NCBI RefSeq assembly: GCF_016808095.1
Contig: NC_068972.1
Coordinates: 41,571,029 to 41,635,028, forward strand
Length of the DNA stretch: 64,000 nt
Direction: 5' to 3'
Source of the DNA: Vigna angularis
Lineage: Eukaryota > Streptophyta > Magnoliopsida > Fabales > Fabaceae
Part shown: positions 36,725 to 48,199 of the stretch, piece by piece
Numbering within the stretch: position 1 is the stretch's first letter
Layout: each line of letters starts with the position of its first letter
Made by a program: the position numbers and the translations under genes
Notes under the pieces: generated by a model
What the model was told of the DNA's origin: nothing
Databases searched by the model: none
What the model saw: the letters and a program-made list of their open reading frames with translations, nothing else

Positions 36725-37697
36725 TGTTGGAACAATCGGTACCGTTATAGAGTCGCACAGCGGAATTAAAAACTTGAAAGAGAGTGGAAAGCGTGTTCGA
36801 TCACAATTAAAATTAATTTGGTCCTTTTAGTAAAAATAATTTTCTTTGAGAAAATTTATCAAACAGTTGATATACGTAAAATAAAATGAGTGCAGGGAAT
36901 AAGAAGAACAACACAGAATTTTTATCCTGGTTCGAATCAAAAGATTCTACGTCCAGTCGTTAATCACTATAAATAGTGATTAACCTTTTTCACTAAAAAT
37001 GGTTTAACAGATTACAACAAATAGTTAATAAAGCAGATAAATAAACCTTCCTTCGACGAACGAACCGGAAGAAGAACACTCTGCCAACTCGAAGAGAACC
37101 GCTCCGACTATCGACAAACGAAACGCGAGCTTCTCCTATTCACGAGACCAGGCAGAGCACCTTGCTAACTCGAAGAGAGCTTGCTCCGACAATCGACACA
37201 CGAAACGCGAGCCTCTCCTGTTCACGAGACCAAGCAAGGGAACTTGAACTATAGCTTCTGAGAACTTCCTCTGACAAACAGTATTCTGCTAGAGCTTCTG
37301 TTCAACAACATTTTTTTTTTTTATTTCTCCAAATCAAAATATATAGCCAAGTACACTGAATGCCAAAGGTTAGCTCCCAACTGCCATGAATAATCGATTA
37401 TTGTAAGTGATAATCGATTATTCAAGTCCGTTACAGGGTTTTCAAAATGTGATAATCGATTATATGAAGAGATAATCGATTATTCCTGTATGACTTTGTG
37501 ATAATCGATTATTGCCATTCCATAATCGATTATTGCAGTTAAAAATGCAAGTTTACAAGGTTTACAAGAATTTCCTACTACATTTAATTTCTACAAATTG
37601 CTTTTAACTAATTCTAATATCTTCTTCAACTAAAACTTCTTGTAGCATCATCAAAACAAATTTCTTCAAGATTTACCAATACTCCTTATTGGTAACA
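36725..37697 (-). repeat. 3' LTR of E2 (973 bp)
   Basis: It has TGTTGGAACA...GGTAACA ends. Three TAATCGATTA pairs are at 37391/37411, 37453/37473 and 37502/37523. Confidence 0.93.
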
Positions 37698-37711
37698 ATC
37701 TCCCCCTTTTT

Positions 37712-39262
37712 GATGATGATCAAAAATTCAATTTTAAAAGCAAGTTTGGCTTACCTGCAAAACATACAAGCTAACAAACAACAACAAGGTTAGCAATACC
37801 TGTAATAATTTATACTTCTCCCCTTGTATTATTCTTCTCCCCCTTTTTGATCAGAAGCAAAAAGATCGGATGTTGAAGGCTCCCCCTAAATATGATCTCC
37901 CCCTCAATTAATCAAAGGATGCATATAATCAAGAGATCATTTTATTTATGAAAATAAATATTACATTATAAGAAGAATGGACAAACTAGCCGTTTATGGT
38001 CGTTTATAGCCGTTATGGGATGCTCCAACGACTCTATTTTTGAACATGTCAGCGTGATAATCGATTATGGCTTGTGATAATCGATTATCAGTTCAATAAT
38101 TACTGCCCAGAATTGCATGATAATCGATTATGCATAATGATAATCGATTATCTGCTCAAGATTTTCCAGAATTGATTTTAATGCATGAATAATCGATTAT
38201 GACTTGATGATAATCGATTATGAAGCGTTAAGTTTACGAAAAATGCAAAAATTTGCATAGATTTTGATTCTAAGATATGTCTAACACTCCAACCTCTCTT
38301 CTAAGTTCATAAAGTAAAGATACCCCCTTAAATATGCAATTCAAATTTAACTTTTAGCATACTCAATTAACCCACGAAATCAACAACCATTTTTCAAACA
38401 ATTAAGATATCAATGATTAAGCAACCAATTTATAAACTAAAATGAATGCAACAGTAGCTTAAATGGAAATTATCACAGCTGCTACAGGTTTGATATGAAA
38501 GCATTTCAGCTAGCACAATCAGTTCAAAAAACTAACTTTGACAACACAATTTACAACTTTCAAAACAACAGCTATGATTCATGCACTCTCATATCCCAAT
38601 CTGTTCAACCCAATGAATTCAACTCTGCATATAAAACAACATATATAAAAATTAAAACATCAATATGCAGTAATCAGATTTAATTCAATAACATTGTTTA
38701 TCTTGGTTCAATGGATTTTATCCATGAAATATTGGCAAACCAGAATTTAAAACTGGAAAATTGACTCAAACAAGGAAATGTAGTTTTGACAACTGCTTTT
38801 AAAGACTATTCTACAGTGATTTTCACAGTTTGTAATCAAGCTTTATGTGGAGCAAATCATAGCTCATATGGCATGCATATAAATAGATCTCCACAGAAAA
38901 CATCTTTGAAACGGAAATGCCAATTCAATCATCAAATAACTTAATTATCTAAAAATGCCAATGAAAATCTATCAACCAACTCATTTAAATGAATATAACA
39001 ATAATCAAATAATGGAAAATTAGAAAGATAACCAGAACAAAGTGCAATAACACAGTTCAAACAACACTTAGCTCAATCACATGGAGTTCGAACCAAGGCT
39101 TTGAATGCCATTTGATGGATTCACTTCCTGCTCTTAGATCATTATTTCCGAAAGCATAATACCATGGATCTCTCCTCTCTTTTTGAGAACTTAACCTGCA
39201 AAACCATCCAAGAGAGGTTTGGTGCCCATAATCTCATTTGGGTCCTCAGGGTTAGAGACAAA
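37712..39262 (-). other. Non-coding internal region of E2 with three more palindrome pairs
   Basis: This occupies the place where pol would be. TAATCGATTA occurs at 38058/38078, 38121/38141 and 38190/38211. No coding domain; the 62-codon ORF at 38495 is also present in E3 only because the two elements are near-identical. Confidence 0.75.
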
Positions 39263-40543
39263 TTACTTTATAATGGGAATCCAAGCACATTTTCCATCAG
39301 GAACATCAAAATGTTTGATACTACATTTATTTGAAGTATGTCCTTTTTTCATACAATAGAAGCAACAAACACCATGCAGTTTGGTTTTTACAGTTGTTCC
39401 TTTTTCAACCCAAACTCTACGAGTTCTCTTAACTTTAGACTTTTTATGATGCACTTCTTTATTTCTAACATTGCTCCTTCTAAAAACATGTGAGACAGAC
39501 TTGGTTGCTTTAGAAAGTAAATTTTCAAGTATGTCAATGTTAAACATATGACTTTTACAAGATAAACACTCAACAGGTTTTTCATTTGAATTAGATTCAG
39601 ACAATTTTGTTTCAAGATTACTAACTTTGTTTCTTAATATGACTTCCTCATCTAATGCATTTTCATATTTCCATTTCAATTCTTTAAATTCCTTTTTCAT
39701 ATTTTTATAAGCAGCATTCAATGTTTCAGATTCATCAAGTAATTCAAGAAACGCCTTTTGTAAATCAAATTCATTAGATTCATAGCTAGAATTACTTACT
39801 TGGCTTCCAGCATCATCAAAATTAGCTGTCAAACACAAGTTTATTTCTTCAACAGAATCACTTGAACTAGAGGTGGTTGATGCATTATCCTTCGAGGCAA
39901 TGTGAACCTTCTTCTTCTTGTGAATTTTCTTTTCTTTTCTTTCTTTACTTCTTTTGTTGCTTGAACAGTCAGCTTTCAGATGGCCTCTTTCACCACATCC
40001 ATAACATTTGAAGCTTGAAGAGGAACCTTGATAGTCCTTCTTTTCCTTCAAGATTTTGCTTTCAGATGATTTATCGTTGGCCATCAAGCATAGATTTTCT
40101 TGCTCATTAGAATCGCTTGAGCTTGAGGAGTTTAATGTAGACCATGAGTTCGAACAAGTCAACTTAGCCACATTCAATACTTCATCATGAGTGACTCTTA
40201 AAAATTTCCACATTTCCTGAGCACTTTTATAAACAGATACTTTGAAAAAATCATCAATGGTTAGTGCAGATAAAATTATATTCCGAGCCTTAATATCAAA
40301 CTGAGCTCGTCTATTTTCTTCAGCAGTCCAATTAAAATAAGGTTTTTCAGTCTCTACACCATCAACAGTATTCATAGGAATATAAGGGCCATTTTGTACA
40401 GCTTCCCAGATACCTCTATCAACAGACCCCATAAAAATCTCCATTCTCACTTTCCAAAAAGCATAGTTATCACCAGTAAACAATGGAGGTCTGTTAATGG
40501 AAGCACCCTCAGCATATACATGGTTTTGATTGTGACCGGCCAT
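39263..40543 (-). CDS. Gag protein of E2 (426 residues)
   Basis: It is a Copia-type structural protein expected to form the virus-like particle and bind the element RNA. The start is the first ATG after the primer site. An N-terminal Gag domain (residues about 15-110, with GDNYAFWKVRMEIFM and a C-terminal EMWKFL segment) is followed by a Ser-rich linker. The first zinc knuckle is CYGCGERGHLKADC (near residue 190) and a Lys-rich patch follows it. A Glu/Lys-rich coiled coil comes next (about 270-330). The second knuckle is CFYCMKKGHTSNKC (near 400). Two knuckles are more than most Copia Gags have. The frame closes with its own stop and is not continued by pol, so enzymes must come from another element. 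The E3 copy has the same sequence. Confidence 0.88.
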   Translation of the reverse strand: MAGHNQNHVYAEGASINRPPLFTGDNYAFWKVRMEIFMGSVDRGIWEAVQNGPYIPMNTVDGVETEKPYFNWTAEENRRAQFDIKARNIILSALTIDDFFKVSVYKSAQEMWKFLRVTHDEVLNVAKLTCSNSWSTLNSSSSSDSNEQENLCLMANDKSSESKILKEKKDYQGSSSSFKCYGCGERGHLKADCSSNKRSKERKEKKIHKKKKVHIASKDNASTTSSSSDSVEEINLCLTANFDDAGSQVSNSSYESNEFDLQKAFLELLDESETLNAAYKNMKKEFKELKWKYENALDEEVILRNKVSNLETKLSESNSNEKPVECLSCKSHMFNIDILENLLSKATKSVSHVFRRSNVRNKEVHHKKSKVKRTRRVWVEKGTTVKTKLHGVCCFYCMKKGHTSNKCSIKHFDVPDGKCAWIPIIK

Positions 40544-40588
40544 TTTCGCAAATTTTGAAAAACTATCAAAGCAAGCTCTGATACCAAT

Positions 40589-41560
40589 TGTTGGAACAAT
40601 CGGTACCGTTATAGAGTCGCACAGCGGAATTAAAAACTTGAAAGAGAGTGGAAAGCGTGTTCGATCACAATTAAAATTAATTTGGTCCTTTTAGTAAAAA
40701 TAATTTTCTTTGAGAAAATTTATCAAACAGTTGATATACGTAAAATAAAATGAGTGCAGGGAATAAGAAGAACAACACAGAATTTTTATCCTGGTTCGAA
40801 TCAAAAGATTCTACGTCCAGTCGTTAATCACTATAAATAGTGATTAACCTTTTTCACTAAAAATGGTTTAACAGATTACAACAAATAGTTAATAAAGCAG
40901 ATAAATAAACCTTCCTTCGACGAACGAACCGGAAGAAGAACACTCTGCCAACTCGAAGAGAACCGCTCCGACTATCGACAAACGAAACGCGAGCTTCTCC
41001 TATTCACGAGACCAGGCAGAGCACCTTGCTAACTCGAAGAGAGCTTGCTCCGACAATCGACACACGAAACGCGAGCCTCTCCTGTTCACGAGACCAAGCA
41101 AGGGAACTTGAACTATAGCTTCTGAGAACTTCCTCTGACAAACAGTATTCTGCTAGAGCTTCTGTTCAACAACATTTTTTTTTTTATTTCTCCAAATCAA
41201 AATATATAGCCAAGTACACTGAATGCCAAAGGTTAGCTCCCAACTGCCATGAATAATCGATTATTGTAAGTGATAATCGATTATTCAAGTCCGTTACAGG
41301 GTTTTCAAAATGTGATAATCGATTATATGAAGAGATAATCGATTATTCCTGTATGACTTTGTGATAATCGATTATTGCCATTCCATAATCGATTATTGCA
41401 GTTAAAAATGCAAGTTTACAAGGTTTACAAGAATTTCCTACTACATTTAATTTCTACAAATTGCTTTTAACTAATTCTAATATCTTCTTCAACTAAAACT
41501 TCTTGTAGCATCATCAAAACAAATTTCTTCAAGATTTACCAATACTCCTTATTGGTAACA
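40589..41560 (-). repeat. 5' LTR of E2 (972 bp)
   Basis: Same sequence as the left LTR apart from one T in a homopolymer. It carries the same three palindrome pairs. Confidence 0.93.
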
Positions 41561-41565
41561 CGGAG

Positions 41566-42152
41566 GACGAACGTCAGAATAAAGGGAGGACTTACCAGCT
41601 TTGCTTAGTCGAACGTTCTCCCTGGAAGTTCTACGCCGAGCGTCCTTTTGCTGTGCAGGAATGCTAAACGGAAGAGGATTAACGGTGGTTCTTAGAGAGA
41701 AGGTGCAGAGGGAAATGAAGAGAGAATGCTCAGAGGTCCAGGAAAGAGGGTGAAGAGGGAGATCTCTCAGAATTAAAACTGAGAGGCGCGTGTAAAGGGG
41801 TGGGAATATTCCGCCCCACTCAGCAGGACGCACGTCTCCACTCCACCAGTGCGCTCCACTTCAGCCCATACCGGACGGTCGCTCATTCTGAGCCGGACAC
41901 GTGTATTCCATTTCTGAAATCTGACTCGTGCTGAACGGACGTCCATTCGCAGGCGGACACGTGTATCTCACTAACGTTTTCCACTACCGGTTCTGACTCA
42001 GCTCCACGTTCGACAGTGGGCGTCTGTTAGTGGCTGTCGGGCGCCGCTGTCGTCCATGTGCGCTCTGAGGTGTCGCGCTCGCCGCCTGCCACGTGGACTC
42101 CACAGACGCTCGTCAATTAAATTTTTTTTTTTTTTTTTTTTGAAACCTTACA
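41566..42152. other. Distal part of the family B unit
   Basis: It is colinear continuation after E2: GGACGAACG motifs, two ACACGTGTAT boxes (about 41899 and 41957) and a run of about 20 T before the AAACCTTACA end. Confidence 0.6.
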
Positions 42153-42157
42153 ATTAC

Positions 42158-44327
42158 CCTCCTTGTCTGTGAAAATTTATGTTCTCATGTGCAAGCAGTA
42201 AAGTACATGATACTCCGAGAATGAACGCCAGACTTTCATCTTCTCTGTTGTAGCTACCATATTCTGATGCCAAGATGATTGGCGCAGTTCTTCTGTTGAA
42301 ATGGATTACAATTTCCCCTAAAACCGGATGAGCAGAGAGACGCGCTCTTGAGTCCACTCTACAAGCCTTCCAAAGCTTTTGAAATAATGTCGTGCGGTGT
42401 CGCGGCTGACGGACCGCTGACGGGCCCAGATGAGAGCGCTGGATTGACATAAAACTTCCAATTGCCACTGTAGCAGCATCGTGATGATGGCCGTACGGGA
42501 AGCAGTGTGGTTTTTTAACTTTTATTTGAGTTGATCTTTGATCATGGGATCTATAATGTTGACTTCACTTTGAAATTCATCTGGTTGATTACGTCTGTTG
42601 GGCGAAGAAAAAATCTATATCATTGGCGGTGGCACTTTTTCAGGTGGATCTTACGGCGGACTGTCTTGGGAGAGTGTCCTTCCCCTTCAAAACACTTGTT
42701 GATCATGCCACCTGATTACGAACTGCTTCTTTACCCAACCCCCGGAATAATCAAGTTAAACGATATTGAATTAAATTATTCCATAAAAAATAATAAAACA
42801 GAATAAATCTTGAATATATTATGGTGAATGCTTCACCGGACTTTGCTCTTGAATGAATCAATCTTGAATATCATGATATTCAATTATTCAGTAATATAAA
42901 AATAAAGGTTTAATACGTATTTTGGTTCCTCTTTTCGTAGGATCTATTCAAAGTGGTCCTCCTTTTTTTCAAAAGTTCACTAACATCCTACTTTTCGCAA
43001 AAACGATGCACGTTAATCCTTTTTGGTTACGGCGTTAAAAAGACTAACGACACAGCTGCCCACCTGGCACAAAACTGATAAGCTGTACATTTTTCGTGGC
43101 ACTGTGAATATTTGATCTGGAAAATAATGTTGCTTTAGAATTTTAATTTTAAAATTCATAAAGTCAGAAAATCAGATCCTCTAAAATCCAAATCCATATT
43201 CAAACATCCAAAATTGGATCTACCAAAATGGATCTGCACCAGATGGGGCCTAGGCCACTACCCGCAAGCCCACAATGAGTTGACAGACGCCATGAACGAG
43301 AGAGCGTCGTCGTGGAACCACCATCGAAACCCCTCTGCGAGAGAACCAGATCGGAAGAGAAACCACACTACGACAGAGCGCGAACAACATTGGCAGCAGA
43401 AACCCCCACCAAACTCACTGTGAGCCACCCTGAGGAACGCATCTCCTGTTTCTTTTCGTCACGGTCCAGATCGAGGGAAGAAGAAGGAGTCGCGACTCAG
43501 AACCTCCAGGAACTAGATCTGTGAACGATTCACGAACCAAATCGCCGCAATGCTGGTTCTCCGCCTTAACAGAGATCGGGAAGGGAGAAGAAGACATTAC
43601 GCCTCCATTGCCCTCTAAACCGCGAAGCAACGTTCCAGAACGACTTCTCGAATCTCGTCACTTACTAAGATAAGACGATAAAGTTGCAGAGAAGGACAAA
43701 GCAACAGGATATTTGATCTGAAAAATAATGTCAAAGAGTTGGAGAGAAGGATAAAGTTCTTATTTTAACACATAAGCAATTCATAGTGCCACCTCAACGA
43801 AAAATGTACAGCTCATCAGTTTTGTGTCAGCTGGATAGCTGTGCCGTTAGTCTTTTTAACGCCGTAACCAAAAAGGACTAACGTGCATCGTTTTTGCGAA
43901 AAGTAGGATGTTAGTGAACTTTTGAAAAAAAGAAGGACCACTTTGAACAGACCCTACGAAAAGAGGGACCAAAATACGTATTAAACCTAAAATAAACTTA
44001 TGATAGTCCGCAGGTGTTTCTGACCCTTTGTATGCTAAGTTGATGGACATTGGTATATTAAATAGTTGTAATATCTAAAATATATTTGGATGTTATTCTT
44101 GTTCGTCGTGAAACTCGAACAATGCTTCAAGCTAATTCATGAGCAGATTTTTTATTATTTTATTTTCATGTTGAAAATAATATTTCAAAAAATACTTATC
44201 TCTCTTAGTTGAAATTCCACGCCGAGATGACAATCTATGCTATGTAGCTTTCGCCTTGCTTTGATGTAAGGATGTCGAGACCGAGAGCATATCTTGGTTC
44301 CTTGTAGTTCTTCAGTGGAATGCCGCT
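42158..44327 (-). other. Internal region of element D, right of the nested B unit
   Basis: It has no recognised domain and contains the inverted-repeat element at 42907-43987. Confidence 0.5.
42907..43987. mobile_element. MULE-type or foldback element with about 200-bp inverted termini
   Basis: GGTTTAATACGTATTTTGG at the left is repeated inverted at the right, and the match continues for roughly 190 bp, including TTTTCGCAAAAACGATGCACG and the CGTTAAAAAGACTAACG segment. AAAATAAA flanks both ends (42899-42906 and 43989-43996), with a ninth base mismatched. The GC-rich centre (43200-43640) differs in composition from the ends and may be captured host sequence. No transposase is encoded. Confidence 0.8.
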
Positions 44328-44348
44328 CGGCCCCACGGTGGGCGCCAA
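44328..44348 (-). other. Primer-binding site of element D
   Basis: Read on the minus strand it is TTTTGGCGCCCACCGTGGGG, a primer-binding sequence common in plant Ty3/Gypsy elements, two or three bases from the LTR edge. Confidence 0.6.
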
Positions 44349-44350
44349 AA

Positions 44351-45059
44351 TCTTTCTGCGGAATTGGACCGGGGAAGATTCCAGCCGTCTCCGTCCTGAA
44401 ACACTCCTCCTCCGGCGGTCAGTCTTCCTTCTCGCTTCCTCTGCGGTCGGTCTTCCTTCTCGCTTCCTCTGCGGTCGATCTTCCTTCTCGCTTCCTCTAC
44501 GGTCGGTCTTCCTTCTCGCTTCCTCTGCGGTCGGTCTTCCTTCTCGCTTCCTCTGCGGTCGGTCTTAGTGTAAAGGGGGAACCTGCAATAAACGCTCTGA
44601 CGATCAAGTCAGAATGGGTTCTCATCAATGTATCATTATAGAAAATAGATGCCATACCTTCTCCTTTTACCCCTTATTTATATGTTTTTAAGAGAATATT
44701 CCTTTATGCCAAATCCACTGTGAAGGTAATAATGGGTTTTAGTAATAGCTGGCGCACTAAAGGTGGAGAGACCCACCACTCACAGCTGCTACCCCTTTAG
44801 GTGAACGGGAGACCCCTCCACTTTCTCCTTCAATTATTTGCTAATTACTCATTCATGGGAGCATTCAATCACTGTCTTCAAACATTTTAGATGCACCCAA
44901 TATCGGTCATATTATTGTATTTACGAGCTCCGATCGGGCACACCAGATTTGGAATGTCCTATCGGTAGTGTCCAAAGCTTTCCGGTCGGTTATCCGGGCG
45001 TGCGGGGTATTCCGGTCGGTTATCCTATTCCGGACGGTTATCCGGGCGTGGTAGTAACA
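44351..45059 (-). repeat. 5' LTR of element D (709 bp)
   Basis: It is colinear with the left LTR, but its first dinucleotide is TC, it has five units of the 28-bp repeat rather than three, and it has fewer GGTCGGTTATCC strings. The near-equal length is the net of these opposite changes. Confidence 0.88.
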
Positions 45060-45064
45060 GTTAC

Positions 45065-45235
45065 GATTGTTTTTGAGTTGACATACAATGTTTTTATTAA
45101 AAGGCAGCTATGTTATACGTAAAAATTCTTATGGATGAAATAATATTATGTTTTTTCTTGCTCCAAAGTTTGTAAAAAATTTTACCAGTTCTTTATTTTT
45201 CTTCTTCCTTATAATATTTTTGGTTAGAATCGCAG
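45065..45235. other. Pre-insertion sequence flanking element D
   Basis: It continues the sequence left of D (CTACTCAATTAGTTAC) after the duplicated GTTAC. AT-rich, no feature recognised. Confidence 0.4.
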
Positions 45236-46991
45236 TGGAAAAAGAAGGGCTAAATACCGAGCGTCCTAACCGCACGGTTCTTATAACAAGGCCGATCGGT
45301 TAAGGCAGTAAATCAGAAATGAGCACAATAAAGCCGAACGGTAAAAGCAGCTTAAACAGTTACTGAAAAGGACGAACGGTATTAGGTGACCGAACGGTAT
45401 GAAGATAACAGGCAATGGAAAATGATATTGAAAACTAAACCAAACACAAAAACGAACGTTATTGACCGAACGGTACAAGAATATTCATTCATCAAGCTAA
45501 AGGTACCAAGACCAGAGCTAAACCAGAAAATAAAGAATCAACCGAACGGTTAAAGCAGCAAGGTAAAGACCGAACGTCCATACTGTGACCGAACGGTAGA
45601 TGTAAGTATAAATGAAGGAGCCATTCGATCTCTAACAGACCGAACGGTATGAAGATTGAGAACGAACGGTCGATAAACAACAAGCACGAACACAGAGACA
45701 AGCCGAACGTCACAGAGCAAATAAAAATCAGATCAAAGATGGACGAACGATCTCTAACAGTGACGTTAAAGACCGAACGGTTTGACAGGCAGAAACAATA
45801 AACGTGCAGAATTCAAAACCAGCAGAAACGCAATTGCAGGAACAGTAAACTCGCACAATCAAACATAAAAATTAAATGGAAGACACACAATCAACAAACA
45901 ATCAACAATCAACAAACATAAAAATTAAATTAAACAGTACAAACAAACATAAAAATTAAATTGCAAACAATCAACAACAGTATAAATTAAATGGAAGACA
46001 CACAACAACACAGATCAGATTTCAGCAGAAATTTAATCGCATCAGTAGAATAAAATTGACAATTCAGTAACAGGAAATTAAATGACATTGTTCATTCAAA
46101 TTAAAATTCATTACAATACAGAAAATTAAATTCAAACCGTACACCTCAAATTGGTAAACATCTACTGTGCCAATCACCAACAAATTTAAAAACGCAGCCA
46201 CCACTACTTTTGGATGCTCGGGCAATACGGGATCTGCTACCGAACGCTGTATGACGAACGACCATACACAAACCTCTGATCCAGGTCGAACGCTTAAGAG
46301 TTACCAAAACGCCAAAACCGAGCGTTAAAATCACTAGCATATCTAAATGCCAAAACCGAACGCTCGCCACCTAAAAACAAATATGATCAAACATTATTAA
46401 ACCGGATACCACTGGGACGAACGTTTTGCACCCTGGCCAAAAGATCACAACACATGACCGATCGGTATCACATCAGCACCTAACCGAACAGTATCAAATC
46501 AAAGCCTGATCGAACGGTACCAGATTAACACCTATTATATACTGTTTGGAAGTACGCCCATCAAGATCGAACGTTCAACTGAGAGTAAGCATACCGAACG
46601 AGCGTTCACATAATGTGACTGAACGCTATTTTGCTGAGCACTGTTCGCTGATCAAACCATACTGGGCCGAACGCTCAAAACCGAACGCTGAAGAGAAACA
46701 TCCTTGAGACCGAGCGTTCAAATGAAAATTCACCAAGACCGAACGTTCAAATGAAGACCGAATGTTCACTAAAACACTATGACCGAACGGTTGAAGTTGA
46801 GAATTGCCGAACGTCGTAAAGGAATGATGGACGAACGGTCGAATAAGGCAAAGGACGAACGGTGGAGGACGAACGCTCTTTTTCTTATTGTTATGTTTTA
46901 ATTTTAATTTTATTTTCTTTTTTTATTTTTATTTTACACTCATGAATAAAACAAATCTATTAGTCAATCCGGACGAAATTGGGTGTTGACA
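45236..46991 (-). mobile_element. Family A LTR fragment with CGAACG array
   Basis: The right end ...GGACGAAATTGGGTGTTGACA is the A terminus. A motif array fills 45250-46880. The other terminus (TGTCGCAACC) is missing, so the copy is truncated at the left. Confidence 0.6.
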
Positions 46992-48199
46992 ATTATCAGT
47001 TTAAATAGATTTAAAATATCCTATCTTAAATTGTTTAAAAATTGGATTTGATACAGTGCTGCTTCAACTTTCTATACCTGAAAATATAAAATTAATATTA
47101 GAGAACGTTCCAAGCTGGATGCAGTGCTGCTTCAACCTCTCATTCCAAGCTCTCCAAAGACGTTCCAAGCGAAACCATTTGCAGCTGGATGTGTACGTAC
47201 GCGGTGGCTAGTGAACGTGCGCCTCCAAGTTGGCAGCTGGATGCAGTCCTCCTATCTCCAAAAGCAACGTTCCAAAGACCAAGAGCCAAAGGTGAGAGAG
47301 TCCATCTGAGAAGTATATGGCAGCGGGATATGTACTGAGGTGTGGGCTGGGTGTAGTTCTCCTCTCTCAAGGCAACGTTCTCCAAGAAACAAAAACAATA
47401 TGAGAGAGTTCTCCCGTCCCCATCTGCATGCTGAATGTCGTCCCCCTTTCTTCCAGAGCCCCTGGAAAAAAGATGAGAACCTAGAGTTGTTGTTGGAGAA
47501 TCTCCCTGCTCCTGGCGTCCACCTTCTCTTGTTCTCCACCTCTCTTACAAAAATAATTTCTCCACTCCTCTTTTCAGAGAATTCCTGAACCAAAGTGGCA
47601 GCAAGCGTGCAGCTATTCTTTCTGCATTTCTGGAGGTGGCAGTTATCAGTCTCCGAGCGTGAATGAGTGCAGCCTCTTTCTATTCTATTTTCTTCCTCCG
47701 GACCATGCTGGATGTGTTTGTTATTCTCTTGGGGCGTCAGTGTGCAGGCCATGCGTCTTCCAGTTGAACCAAAGAAAATAATATCTCCCACGCTTCTTGT
47801 ATGCTCTGCTGCCTCCAACGTGTAGTGTGCTTCTTGTTCCAAAATGGAATGCACCGTGTCCAGCTCTACATCACGTGTACACCACTTCTTGCTTTCTTCT
47901 GTTTTCTCTTCGGCTGGAGTGCTACATTCCCTTCTTCCGTGGGCCTCATTGCCTTGGTGCGGGATGTGTGATCTTGTGTTGGACCGTGGCTTCACTAAGC
48001 TGGACAAGCATCAGCTGTTTGGACTGAGTGCACCCTCCCAGCTCAAGTGAATTAGTAGCTGCTTCCTTAAATTGCCAAAGCCCAATTGTCCAATGTGAAC
48101 CGTGGCAGCTGCGTGTGTTTCTTTCCAGTCAGTCTGCTACAGTTTGAATGTAATAATGCACTTTTGTTTCTCCAACAATTCGACTAAAATGTGAATCAG
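46992..48199. other. Unassigned sequence between A and C repeats
   Basis: Short dispersed repeats (GCAGTGCTGCTTCAAC at about 47056 and 47120, GTTCCAAGC, CAACGTTC) suggest old repeat DNA. The 251-codon minus-strand ORF at 47252-48007 has no recognisable domain. Confidence 0.35.

Larger units (their letters stand above)
36725..41560 (-). mobile_element. Element E2: gag-only Copia-like LTR element, apparently intact
   Basis: The perfect duplication CGGAG is at 36720-36724 and 41561-41565. LTRs are 36725-37697 and 40589-41560, identical by eye except for the length of a T run. The tRNA-Met primer-site complement is at 40575-40586 and the purine-tract complement (TCTCCCCCTTTTT) at 37699-37711. 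The internal 2.9 kb encodes only Gag; no protease, integrase or RT. It inserted into the CGAACG region of the B unit. Confidence 0.93.
34380..42152. mobile_element. Family B solo-LTR-like unit inside element D, split by E2
   Basis: TGTGACATCCC at 34380 and ...GAAACCTTACA at 42152 are bounded by the perfect duplication ATTAC (34375-34379 and 42153-42157). Removing E2 and its duplicated CGGAG leaves about 2.93 kb. No terminal direct repeat, primer site or coding domain is found inside, so a solo LTR is the simplest reading. Conserved blocks near 34796-34870 and 35008-35110 are shared with the copies at 2374 and 61293. Orientation is not established. Confidence 0.8.
30211..45059 (-). mobile_element. 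Element D: 14.8-kb LTR element without pol, with nested insertions
   Basis: The target duplication GTTAC is perfect at 30206-30210 and 45060-45064. The 3' LTR is 30211-30912 and the 5' LTR is 44351-45059. A primer-binding site complement (TGGGCGCCAAAA part) abuts the right LTR, and a C-rich purine-tract complement (AAGCCCCCCAAG) abuts the left, so the element is on the minus strand. Removing the nested family B unit leaves about 7 kb. No gag, RT or integrase motif is readable in the internal sequence, so it is a non-autonomous, LARD-like Ty3/Gypsy derivative. Confidence 0.85.

Noticed and set aside
36931..36975. tRNA T-loop-like GGTTCGAATC in E LTRs
   Set aside because: No matching acceptor or anticodon stem around it, and it is at the same place in all LTR copies, so it is LTR sequence.
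30211..44340. Hidden gag-pol in element D
   Set aside because: I read both arms of the internal region for zinc knuckle, DSG, DDE, YVDD/FLDD and RNase H motifs and found none.
47252..48007. 251-codon minus-strand ORF
   Set aside because: No recognisable domain, compositionally odd, and overlapping ORFs of similar quality on the other strand. It lies in repeat-derived DNA.
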